NCBI GenBank assembly: GCA_948663575.1
Contig: CAPNAV010000005.1
Location: 1-43,174, forward strand
Direction: 5' to 3'
DNA length: 43,174 nt
From: an uncultured Candidatus Saccharibacteria bacterium
GTDB lineage: Bacteria; Patescibacteriota; Saccharimonadia; Saccharimonadales; Saccharimonadaceae
The notes below the pieces were generated by a model. The model did no database searches. It was not told where the DNA came from and was given only the letters and a program-made list of their open reading frames with translations. The position numbers were made by a program, and so were the translations under genes. This document shows, piece by piece, positions 15,142 to 23,290 of the stretch (the stretch's first letter is position 1; the number at the start of each line of letters is the position of its first letter).

Positions 15142-15455
15142 GCACTTTGTGCCACTTTTTACGTAAATTTGGGCAAAATACTGTGGAAAAGCCTGATTTT
15201 TTTGACATAATTGAAGAAAGGTGCTTTCTTACTCCGGGCGTCGGCTCAAACATTCTCTTTTCAGTCTAGTTATGTTGAGAATGTGAACCGGAGCCGGAAT
15301 TTAATCATATTATTTTATGGGTCAATAACCGGCTAGCGGTCACGTCGAACAATCTATAATACCATTCCTAAGCATTTCTAAGTATTCCTAATTTCTAGTG
15401 AACACCAAATTATTCCCCTCTGGATTCGTTAGGTAAACTGATTACGGTTTGATCA
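15142..15455. other. Intergenic region with an interrupted hairpin
   Basis: No gene is supported. CGGCTC (15242-15247) and ACATTCTC (15250-15257) can pair with GAGAATGT (15277-15284) and GAGCCG (15291-15296), a two-part stem around a 19-nt loop. There is no U-tract. It could be a protein-binding dyad or part of a small RNA. Confidence 0.4.
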
Positions 15456-15484
15456 TTGACATTTTTGGTATTCTGTGCTACAAT
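15456..15484 (+). promoter_or_regulatory. Promoter of the 155-residue membrane protein gene
   Basis: TTGACA (15456-15461), 17 nt, TGC-TACAAT (hexamer 15479-15484). The leader carries AGATAGAGGT (15488-15497) at the same offset as the 13033 leader, then GGGTTTTGGTGGC (15521-15533), and a strong GGAAGGAGG ribosome binding site. Confidence 0.8.
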
Positions 15485-15553
15485 AGAAGATAGAGGTAGC
15501 TACTTTGGGTAGTCTGCCTAGGGTTTTGGTGGCGTCGGAAGGAGGGGGAGCTT

Positions 15554-16021
15554 ATGACACACAAACAAAGAGTAGGATGTGCTATTGCTATAGTGATTCT
15601 CACGTGCCTGAATATTGGTAAGTGCATCGTGGATCCTTCAGCCTTTACCGGATCAATGATTTCCGGCTTCGTTCTCAGCGCATTTATGCTGGCACTGTTT
15701 TGGGTGCCGAAAAATAATCGTTTTTATACGAAAGGTTCGGCATTACTGAAGGAGTTGGCCATAAGGCGTAAGGTCTTTAAGGATCTGATGGACGATGATA
15801 ATCCGATGCGAGTAACACGAAGAAAAAGACTCCGAGCAATGGCTGCAAAGATAGAGACAATAGCTGCTTTCGTATTAGTAATTGCGCCATCTGTAGTATG
15901 GATATGGAGTGAAACGGTGAACTACTATCCGACTACATGCCGAATAGTTTTTCTTTGTTGCGCATTTGCGGCTGGATTGCTGCTACCACCGAAATCTGAT
16001 CCTGCAGCAAATACGGAATGA
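15554..16021 (+). CDS. Small membrane protein of unknown function (155 aa)
   Basis: Four hydrophobic segments are visible (about 8-25, 34-52, 103-121, 130-146). Between the second and third lies a basic cytoplasmic loop (RRKVFKDLMDDDNPMRVTRRKRLR). I do not recognise the family, and it does not resemble the 121-residue protein at 13033, although promoter and leader do. ATG is preceded by a GGAAGGAGG ribosome binding site. A strong terminator follows at 16118. It is a single-gene unit. Confidence 0.7.
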   Translation: MTHKQRVGCAIAIVILTCLNIGKCIVDPSAFTGSMISGFVLSAFMLALFWVPKNNRFYTKGSALLKELAIRRKVFKDLMDDDNPMRVTRRKRLRAMAAKIETIAAFVLVIAPSVVWIWSETVNYYPTTCRIVFLCCAFAAGLLLPPKSDPAANTE

Positions 16022-16117
16022 TTGCCTTTGTCTGAGTCTTGTAGCGGTTTCATCTGAATATACCGTTACATAGGCGGAAAATATTTTAATTAGCCAACCA
16101 AACCCTAAAAACCTTGC

Positions 16118-16147
16118 GGGGACTACGGATTTCGTAGTCCCCTTTTT
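16118..16147 (+). terminator. Intrinsic terminator after the 15554 gene
   Basis: GGGGACTACG (16118-16127), 5-nt loop, CGTAGTCCCC (16133-16142), then TTTTTC. It lies 16 nt beyond the end of ftsH on the other strand, so the hairpin may serve both convergent genes. Confidence 0.88.
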
Positions 16148-16162
16148 CTTGTTAGCCGCCAA

Positions 16163-18064
16163 CTAGTGCAGCTTGGCAGAGGCAGGAAGCTTAGCGTCCT
16201 TAAGGAGTGGCTCGAGATCCTTTTCTTCGAGGGTTTCGTGTTCGAGAAGAGCAGCGGCAAGCTTGTCGAGAACGGCTGGATTAGCCTTGAGTACGGCTTC
16301 GGCGCGAGCGGCGGCTTCGTTGGAGAGGCGTTTAATCTCAGCGTCAATGAGTTCGGCGGTTTTCTCGGAGTATGGCTTGGCGGTGGCGATAGTGTAATAG
16401 CCCGTGTCGCCTTCTGGGAAGACGAGATTACGAGTCTCTGCACCCATACCTTCCTCGATAATCATATCTTTACTGAGCTCGGCAACATGTTTGAGGTCGG
16501 ATGAAGCGCCAGTAGTGATAGCTTCAGGACCAAAAACTAGCTTCTCGGCGATACGGCCACCCATAGCACGCGCAAGGATGTCTTTAAGTTCGTAGATGTT
16601 CTTATAGCTGCGATCTTCAGGCGGGAGAAACCAGGTGACACCGCCAGTGCGGCCGCGTGGAATGATGGTGACCTTGTGCACGGGGTCGGAGTCAGGTAAA
16701 ACGTGACCAACGATGGCGTGACCAGCTTCATGGTAGGCGGTAACCTTACGCTCGTGATCGTTCATAGCTTTGCTCTTGCGTTCTGGGCCAATAGCAACGC
16801 GTTCGAAGGCTTCGGTGAGGTCGGCGTTGGTGATTTCTTTGTGACCTTCGCGAGCAGCGGTGATTGCGGCTTCGTTGGCGATATTAGCGAGATCGGCACC
16901 GGAGCTGCCGGCAGTCTTGGCGGCGAGAGCCTCGAGGTCAACGGATTTGTCAGTAGGCTTGTTCTTGAAATGAACATTTAAGATATCAAGACGATCTTTG
17001 CGTTCAGGCAGCGTAACATTGATATGGCGATCAAAGCGACCAGGACGGAGCAAGGCTTTATCAAGCATATCAACACGGTTTGTAGCGGCTATAACAATAA
17101 CGCCAGAATCATTATCAAAACCATCCATTTCTACAAGGATCTGATTGAGGGTTTGCTCATCTTCACGACCAGCACCACCTCTAGCATCACGCTTGTGGGC
17201 GACAGCATCAATCTCATCAATAAAGATGATTGACGGGGCGTTTTTCTTGGCTTTGGCAAAGAGGTCGCGAACACGAGAAGCGCCAACACCAACGAACATT
17301 TCGGCGAATTCTGAACCGGAAATACTAAAGAATGGAACCGAAGCTTCACCAGCAACAGCGCGCGCCATCAAAGTTTTACCAGTACCAGGATCGCCAGCGA
17401 GGAGAACGCCACGGGGAATCTTGGCGCCGAGCTTTTCGTATTTTTTAGGCTCTTTAAGAAAGTCAACGACTTCGGCGAGATCCTGCTTAGCAGCTTCATT
17501 GCCGGCAACGTCTGTGAAGAGGACGCGCTTTTTATCTGGACCATAAAGTTTTGCTTTAGCCTTGCCGAAGCCCATATTCTGGTTATTCATGCTCTGAGCC
17601 TGACGCATCATGGAACTAAAGAAGAGAATAATAATAATTACGGGGACAACAATAATAGCAATATCGAGTGCGTAATCCCAGAAAGTGGAGACTTCTTGAT
17701 ATTCAACGACTGGGTATTTGCCTTGACATTCGGCAAGCTCATCGCCGCTAAGTTCAACACAGTGATCTATCAGCCCTTGATCATAAAGAGTGCCAGAAGG
17801 GTCCTTGCGGGAGGTTTGAGAATAGCGATCTTCACCCTTGAGGGTAATCTTGAGACTGCTGCCTTCGACAGTGATTTTAGCAATATTGCCGTTTTCGTCA
17901 TTAGCGCGAGCGATAACGTCAGAGAGAGGAACCTCCTCAATAGCGGTAGCAGGCGCAAAAAGATTAGCAATAACGCCAGTAAAAATAAACAAAAAGATAA
18001 TAAAGACGAACCAGCGAATAAGATTGTTCCCTTTTTGCTGCGGTTTCTTGGTTGTTTGTGGCAC
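16163..18064 (-). CDS. ftsH: FtsH, membrane-bound ATP-dependent zinc protease
   Basis: This 633-residue protein has the full FtsH layout: membrane helix 1 (17-38), an extracytoplasmic domain (about 39-128), helix 2 (131-152), AAA module and M41 peptidase. The AAA module has Walker A GDPGTGKT (224-231), Walker B FIDEID (281-286), and ATNR plus the Arg finger region RPGRFDR (340-346). The zinc motif is HEAGH (445-449). It degrades misassembled membrane proteins and short-lived regulators. The start is GTG at 18064, chosen because AGGAGGAATT lies directly before it. It stands alone, convergent with the 15554 gene. Confidence 0.97.
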   Translation of the reverse strand: MPQTTKKPQQKGNNLIRWFVFIIFLFIFTGVIANLFAPATAIEEVPLSDVIARANDENGNIAKITVEGSSLKITLKGEDRYSQTSRKDPSGTLYDQGLIDHCVELSGDELAECQGKYPVVEYQEVSTFWDYALDIAIIVVPVIIIILFFSSMMRQAQSMNNQNMGFGKAKAKLYGPDKKRVLFTDVAGNEAAKQDLAEVVDFLKEPKKYEKLGAKIPRGVLLAGDPGTGKTLMARAVAGEASVPFFSISGSEFAEMFVGVGASRVRDLFAKAKKNAPSIIFIDEIDAVAHKRDARGGAGREDEQTLNQILVEMDGFDNDSGVIVIAATNRVDMLDKALLRPGRFDRHINVTLPERKDRLDILNVHFKNKPTDKSVDLEALAAKTAGSSGADLANIANEAAITAAREGHKEITNADLTEAFERVAIGPERKSKAMNDHERKVTAYHEAGHAIVGHVLPDSDPVHKVTIIPRGRTGGVTWFLPPEDRSYKNIYELKDILARAMGGRIAEKLVFGPEAITTGASSDLKHVAELSKDMIIEEGMGAETRNLVFPEGDTGYYTIATAKPYSEKTAELIDAEIKRLSNEAAARAEAVLKANPAVLDKLAAALLEHETLEEKDLEPLLKDAKLPASAKLH

Positions 18065-18235
18065 AATTCCTCCTGCGAACTTAGGTCTATTAGTTCATAG
18101 TATCACGAAAGCTCAGAGATGACAAGCTGTGCGTAGAAAAAGGTTTTACTAAGCTGTTCATTGATTCTAAAGATCACTGAGAATATTACTTCTGAGAATT
18201 ATTTACCCTTGATGAATGCCACACGTCGATATTAG

Positions 18236-18262
18236 AAAAGGACCCGACACTAGGCCGGGTCC
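18236..18262 (-). terminator. Terminator downstream of the 18368 gene
   Basis: On the minus strand GGACCCG and CGGGTCC (18262-18256 and 18246-18240) pair around 9 nt and are followed by TTTT. It lies about 105 nt beyond the stop. Confidence 0.75.
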
Positions 18263-18367
18263 AAGCTTGGTAAGATACTTTGACGTAAATGATTGTTCTG
18301 ATTATGATTCATTATCATTACTGAGCGACGGTCTGCTGAAAATATCGAAAGACGCATTTTGGTTTAA

Positions 18368-18925
18368 TTACGGTTCGCCGTATTCGCCGAGACGTTCGTA
18401 TCCCTTCGGCAATACGCCGCCAATCAACCAGCCACGACCAAGAGTCTGCATCATCGCGTCGAGTTTGGAAACAAAGTCGATATAATGAGCTTGGACTGCT
18501 TCCTCTTTTTCATCACCAAAAAGCGCGGCGATATAGACGTAGTACTTAATAGATTGCCGATAAGAAAGCGTTAAGCAAACAGCTTTTCCGGCGCGCGTAT
18601 TAGCTGGGATTTCCACCGACGGATCGAGATAGTGAGATGAGTCGGCATGTGTACCGCTACGATATGCCTCCAAATCGACGTCCGAAGTGTAACCAAGACC
18701 GTGTTCAACGGCTATCTTGCAGCGCCGCATAACCTGAGACAATCTTTCATTAGAAGCGCGACCAGATAGACACGCAACCTCAGCCGAACTTTGGCGGACA
18801 TTGTTAGGTCCGTAGATCTCAACTCCTCCATCGCTGAATGCGGAATTCGAGAATGATTCCTGAATAAAATCAGTGATGAGACTTTCGATACTTCGAGCAT
18901 CCTTTAATGTGCTTTCCGAGTTCAT
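18368..18925 (-). CDS. Soluble protein of unknown function (185 aa)
   Basis: A 185-residue protein without signal peptide or membrane helix. The N-terminal third is acidic, the middle contains two Cys, and the C-terminal part is amphipathic (SYRQSIKYYVYIAALFGDEKEEAVQAHYIDFVSKLDAMM) ending in a Gly-rich tail (LGRGWLIGGVLPKGYERLG). I recognise no family. It has an AAGGAGGT ribosome binding site 10 nt before ATG. Its promoter is TTGACT-17-TAAGAT (19014 to 18986), and the leader motif GGGTTAAGTTTTTGACGGC (18977-18959) recalls those of the genes at 13033 and 15554. Confidence 0.6.
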   Translation of the reverse strand: MNSESTLKDARSIESLITDFIQESFSNSAFSDGGVEIYGPNNVRQSSAEVACLSGRASNERLSQVMRRCKIAVEHGLGYTSDVDLEAYRSGTHADSSHYLDPSVEIPANTRAGKAVCLTLSYRQSIKYYVYIAALFGDEKEEAVQAHYIDFVSKLDAMMQTLGRGWLIGGVLPKGYERLGEYGEP

Positions 18926-18985
18926 AGTATGAACCTCCTTAAAGAAATTTGGTATTAAGCCGTCAAAAACTTAACCCATGCTTTA

Positions 18986-19014
18986 ATCTTAGAATACTTT
19001 AACGAAAAAGTCAA
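18986..19014 (-). promoter_or_regulatory. Promoter of the 18368 gene
   Basis: Minus strand TTGACT (19014-19009), 17 nt beginning with a T run, TAAGAT (18991-18986). A leader of about 55 nt follows, ending in a strong ribosome binding site. Confidence 0.7.
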
Positions 19015-19375
19015 CTAGAAATTTCTCAAAATCGTCGTGTTTGCCATTATTTTTGTTAACCATCTGTAAGATAAAAATAAGGGAGATGCAGGTTCCCTGT
19101 TTTGTTATATTATTTATAGGTTAATCAAAACTTTGAGCTGAATATTTGATGTACGCATGACGAGCTTCGTGGAATGCATAAAAATAATAATTCTGGTCTG
19201 GGTAATCGGATAACCGATTTTCTAACAAAAATCGTACCGCCGGGCGTCGATTCGAAACATATAATATAATTATATTTTCTCATGCTCCTACGGCGTTGAA
19301 CCTAGTCGGTTCTGCATCCGCTCGCAGCGAACCTTTAATTACTGTTTTTGAATCTCCTAGTTCAAAAAACAACTC
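19015..19375. other. Non-coding gap with a tRNA-Pro 3'-end fragment
   Basis: No gene is supported. The stretch 19192-19211 repeats the 3' end of the neighbouring tRNA-Pro (19374-19393) with one mismatch, including the CCA. Next to it a shrunken T-arm (ATCGGTTATCCGAT on the minus strand) can be recognised. This is a tRNA remnant or an old attachment-like repeat. Confidence 0.5.
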
Positions 19376-19451
19376 TGGTCTGGGTGATCGGATTTGAACC
19401 GACGACCTCGCAGTCCCGAACCGCGCGCGCTACCAGCTGCGCCACACCCAG
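19376..19451 (-). tRNA. tRNA-Pro (CGG anticodon)
   Basis: 76 nt. Acceptor CTGGGTG pairs with CACCCAG, discriminator A, encoded CCA. The anticodon stem CGCGG/CTGCG (one G-T pair) has loop TTCGGGA. The T-arm is GTCGGTTCAAATCCGAT. It is divergent from the second tRNA-Pro about 390 nt away. Confidence 0.95.
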
Positions 19452-19844
19452 TTAATCTGAATTACGATAGTATTTTATCACGATAAACGGAGAAAGGAAA
19501 GATTTGGAGGCTGATTATATCGGATAGAATATATATGAGGGTGCTTTATGGCAAAATATAGTTGAGATTATTAGTCGTGTAGCGGGGCGATTGAGGCAAT
19601 AGGTTGTTTGATATCGGAGATTCGATCGTACAGCAACTCAATTACGGTAACAAAGTTATTACATAATGAGGCGTTTTTTAGCAATGGTTGTTTTGCTGGA
19701 TATTATGTTTTGATTATGCTTGACTTTTTTTGAAAATGTGTGCTACCATGGGAATATTGGAGGGTTGTTTTTGGTGGAGCCATTCCAAAAGTAGCCTAGA
19801 AAAATCTAGCCAAAGAGGAACGTCTGTGATATAATGCTGAGTAA
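19452..19844. other. Gap between two tRNA-Pro genes with two plus-strand promoters
   Basis: No protein gene is supported. TTGACT (19720-19725), 18 nt, TGC-TACCAT (19744-19749) is followed by GGAGGGTTGTTTTTGGTGG, which recalls the leaders at 13.0 and 15.5 kb. A second box TGATATAAT (19827-19835) ends 9 nt before tRNA-Pro and probably drives it. Confidence 0.5.
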
Positions 19845-19920
19845 CGGGGCGTAGCACAGTTGGTAGCGCACACGGTTTGGGACCGTGAGGTCGCTGGTTC
19901 GAGTCCAGTCGCCCCGACCA
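19845..19920 (+). tRNA. tRNA-Pro (UGG anticodon)
   Basis: 76 nt. Acceptor CGGGGCG pairs with CGCCCCG, discriminator A, encoded CCA. The anticodon stem CACGG/CCGTG has loop TTTGGGA. The T-arm is GCTGGTTCGAGTCCAGT. The restriction-modification island begins 250 nt beyond its 3' end, the side on which integrases usually insert islands. Confidence 0.95.
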
Positions 19921-20169
19921 CACAGAATATAAAGCCCGTTTTTGACTGTTTTGCCCCTGTAAAATTGCGTTCTGGCCCTTAGCAAGTTCAGGGGCTAATT
20001 TTTTTGACGATTTTATGATTTTTTCGAGCCATGGATACGGTTCTACCTCTATAATTTTCCGCGTTATGGCCCTTAAATTACCACCTCGTAACACTTCTCG
20101 CTCTGTAAGCACAGCTTTTGGCCCAATGGCTTGTAATACGATGCGCTTTACACCTACGCCAAATATACA

Positions 20170-23100
20170 CTATGAATTTACAAGTTCGAGCAATTTATCA
20201 TAAGAATCACATACGCCGTAAATATAATCGCCATCGCTAATCTTGGCGAAATGTTTTCTGGCGCATTCAATCTTGGCCTTTTCGATCCCCTTAACCCCAA
20301 CGTTGAGCTGGCCGCCAGCAACACCCTTCGTTTCTGCAACAAAATAGATATGCTTAACTCCGGCATCATCATGAAAAGCAATGGCCCAGTCGGGATTATA
20401 GTGGCCCATTGGAGTTTCAATGTAGAATTTTTTCGGTAATTTAACGTAGACCTCCACGGCTTCCTGTTTTTCTAGTTCCTCGGCAAATTTTTCTTCAATT
20501 TCTGAATCATAACGCAGCTTATCGTAAAGGTGGCGATTTGGAGTGTCAATGAGGTTCTGGCCATAAATGCCGGAGATATCGCTATTGATAAAAATTTCAC
20601 CACCATCCCATTTTTCGTTGAGTTTATCATATTCGACATGCTCGACTACTACCGAAGCCTTAACGCCATTGATTAACTCCTTGGCATTATAAATGAACTC
20701 TTCAGGATTAGCTTTAAACTTGGCAAAAGTTTCTGGATGAATGTTCTGTAAAATTTTAGCGATTGCTATACGTGATAAACTAGTGCCGCCATCATTTTGC
20801 GATTTAGAAAGTTCACTAACTAGGTCGTATTGTACTTGATTAGTAGAGATTTCAGACAGTTCCGTCGGAGTGCTAACCTGATCACGAACCATTTTTATGC
20901 TATCATCACTTGAAGCGGCGTGACCTTTCGTAATGACAACTTCGGTCTTCGTGACGCGTAAATCTTTGTCTAGGGATTGAACACAACGCTCGATCAGCTC
21001 ATTTTCGTCAAACTCAACCGTATAATAAGTTTTGCTATTAATTTTATCCCAAAGCTCACGGAAGGCTTTGGAAGAATATTTTTCATGATTTAGGTTCAGA
21101 GTTTCGCGGCTACGAGCATTTGTAACTAGAACACCCTGCTTAGCATCATATACCGTGCTAAGGATTTTCTGAATACCTTCAGCATATATTTTAAGATTGT
21201 CATCCAAAGCATTGCGAACATATTCAACTTTTTGGTTGGCGGATAAATCATGGTAAGTAGAGGTAAGTTGGCGATCTTCGCCGACTAGCCCAGCGTTTTT
21301 TAGCTCACTATAAATATCCGAAGCAATGCCATCGTTGATGGCTAACTTTTTGCTACCGCTTTGATCCATGACCATCTGACCATTAAATAGCGTAGCGGTG
21401 ACTTCTTTTGGTCTCTTGGTAATAATTTCATCAAACTCACTTTGGAGGCCATTTGCAAACTCTTCATAGCTTTCATTAGCAATAATAGTGAGGATATTTG
21501 TATCGTGGACAAGATTTGCGCCCAAAACTTCGGCGTCCATACGGTTACCGTCTTTATCTACACAGAGGCGTAAACCACGACCAATTTCTTGGCGTTTTTT
21601 AATCTCGGCTTTGGATTCACGTAAAGTACAGATTTGAAAAACGTTTGGATTATCCCAGCCTTCGCGCAAAGCAGAGTGGGAGAAAATAAATCGCACCGGT
21701 TCACTGAAGCTCAGGAGGCGTTCCTTATCTTTCATAATTAAGTCATAGGCGGAAGTGTCATTAGATTCTGATTCACCACGCTTTATCTCACTATTAATGG
21801 CATGGCCTTTTTTATCGACTGAAAAATAGCCAGCATGGATTTCGGACGAGGTAAACTTTTCTAAGTATTCCCGAAAATCCTTATCTTCACCATAGGGGAG
21901 ACGTTGCTCAAGATAGATATTAACGGCTCTAGCGAACTCTTCTTCAAAGATTTCAGCGTAAGTTCCTTTTTTTTCGGTACCTTCATCATAATATTTATAT
22001 TTTGCGACCTCGTCAATAAAGAAGAGCGAGAGAACTTTGATGCCTTTCTTAAACAACTTATGCTCGGTTTCTAGGTGCGTCATAATCGTTTCGCGAATCT
22101 GAATGCGACGAATATCATCCTCATTAGTCTCACCAATAACTTCGCCTTCATGGATGCGAATACCGTTTAAAAAGTCAACATATCCGCCATCATCACGAGC
22201 ATTGATTTCGGTGATTTTGTAGCCATCATGATAAACTTCGAGCTCACCGGAGTGATTATAAATATCGTCGCCAAGTTGAAGGGTTTTAGGAATTCTACGA
22301 ATACCAGAGCCAGCTTTCGCATCAAACTCAAACACAACCGTAACTGTCGGCTTGCGATTTGGGTAAGTATTAATCTTTTGCAAATATAGATAACCGCCGG
22401 TTGCTGTGCCGCCGCGAACAGTAATCCCCTTAACGGTAATTTTCTTCACAAGCTGCTGCTGATAGGCATCGACGGCATCGAGGCGATAAACTTTATTGAA
22501 ATCTTCACGATGAGTAGCAGAATAGTTAAGAAAGAAAAGCGGGTTAAAGTTAGAGATTGATTCACGAGTGACGTTAGTTTTTTTGTCAGTACCGAGTACA
22601 CTCTGTGGTTCGTCAATAATAATGATTGGCTTAGTAGCAGCGATCACATCAATCGGGCGACGAGAGCGAAAGCTGTCTAGCTTTTCATAGATTTTGCGAG
22701 CATTTTCTCCACGAGCATTAAAAGCCTGAGTATTAATAATCATGACGTTGAGATTAGGATCACTAGAAAATTGCTCAAGCTCATTGAGGCGCGCGGAATT
22801 GTAGATGAAAAAGTGAACGCGCTTACCATATTCTTCAGCAAAGTGGTCAGCAGTGGTTTGGAAAGTCTTATAAACGCCCTCGCGAATAGCAATACTTGGC
22901 ACTACGACAATAAACTTACACCAGCCATAGCGAGCGTTAAGCTCATACATGGTTTTAATATAAGTATAAGTTTTACCGGTACCAGTTTCCATCTCTACAG
23001 TAAAAACAGGTTTATGATTAAGACGCTCGATCTTGGAATTTGGTTTTAGGCCTTGCTGACATTGAATTTCATGGAGGTTCTTTAATAGCTGAGATTCATC

Positions 23101-23280
23101 TAACATGACTTCGCTATTACCAAAACCGTTGTTTTCCAAAAGGGCCAACATTGAATCGTCACTACCTGGATCGACAAGGAACTGACGAGTTTTATTGAGC
23201 TGACCAGTAAAAATATCACAAGTGGCCTTGACGGCATCTTCTTGGAATTTCTGGTGTTTAAATCTAAGTTTCATCATCAT
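20170..23280 (-). CDS. res: Type III restriction enzyme, Res subunit
   Basis: This 1036-residue helicase-nuclease shows superfamily 2 motif I TGTGKT (99-104), motif II DEPQ (223-226), SHSALREGWDNPNVFQIC, and motif VI QEIGRGLRLC. A C-terminal PD-(D/E)xK nuclease has D964 (NPDW) and E983-x-K985 (ETK). Length is typical for Res. With Mod it would cut DNA carrying unmodified recognition sites after ATP-driven movement along DNA. The RBS AGGAGA precedes three consecutive ATGs. The gene starts 10 nt after mod. After the TAG stop the same frame stays open for about 80 further codons before running into the antisense of tRNA-Pro (see findings). Confidence 0.95.
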   Translation of the reverse strand: MMMKLRFKHQKFQEDAVKATCDIFTGQLNKTRQFLVDPGSDDSMLALLENNGFGNSEVMLDESQLLKNLHEIQCQQGLKPNSKIERLNHKPVFTVEMETGTGKTYTYIKTMYELNARYGWCKFIVVVPSIAIREGVYKTFQTTADHFAEEYGKRVHFFIYNSARLNELEQFSSDPNLNVMIINTQAFNARGENARKIYEKLDSFRSRRPIDVIAATKPIIIIDEPQSVLGTDKKTNVTRESISNFNPLFFLNYSATHREDFNKVYRLDAVDAYQQQLVKKITVKGITVRGGTATGGYLYLQKINTYPNRKPTVTVVFEFDAKAGSGIRRIPKTLQLGDDIYNHSGELEVYHDGYKITEINARDDGGYVDFLNGIRIHEGEVIGETNEDDIRRIQIRETIMTHLETEHKLFKKGIKVLSLFFIDEVAKYKYYDEGTEKKGTYAEIFEEEFARAVNIYLEQRLPYGEDKDFREYLEKFTSSEIHAGYFSVDKKGHAINSEIKRGESESNDTSAYDLIMKDKERLLSFSEPVRFIFSHSALREGWDNPNVFQICTLRESKAEIKKRQEIGRGLRLCVDKDGNRMDAEVLGANLVHDTNILTIIANESYEEFANGLQSEFDEIITKRPKEVTATLFNGQMVMDQSGSKKLAINDGIASDIYSELKNAGLVGEDRQLTSTYHDLSANQKVEYVRNALDDNLKIYAEGIQKILSTVYDAKQGVLVTNARSRETLNLNHEKYSSKAFRELWDKINSKTYYTVEFDENELIERCVQSLDKDLRVTKTEVVITKGHAASSDDSIKMVRDQVSTPTELSEISTNQVQYDLVSELSKSQNDGGTSLSRIAIAKILQNIHPETFAKFKANPEEFIYNAKELINGVKASVVVEHVEYDKLNEKWDGGEIFINSDISGIYGQNLIDTPNRHLYDKLRYDSEIEEKFAEELEKQEAVEVYVKLPKKFYIETPMGHYNPDWAIAFHDDAGVKHIYFVAETKGVAGGQLNVGVKGIEKAKIECARKHFAKISDGDYIYGVCDSYDKLLELVNS

Positions 23281-23290
23281 CTTCTCCTAT

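Noticed and set aside
19748..19834. 28-codon frame starting inside the -10 box at 19744
   Set aside because: The ATG overlaps the promoter hexamer, there is no ribosome binding site, and the peptide is not protein-like. It is part of a leader or spacer before tRNA-Pro.
19714..20112. 132-codon minus-strand frame containing SGRLDSNQRPHGPKPCALPT
   Set aside because: That peptide is the well-known false translation of a tRNA-Pro read backwards. The frame crosses the whole tRNA gene at 19845-19920. Only its upstream part, in frame with res, is kept as an observation.
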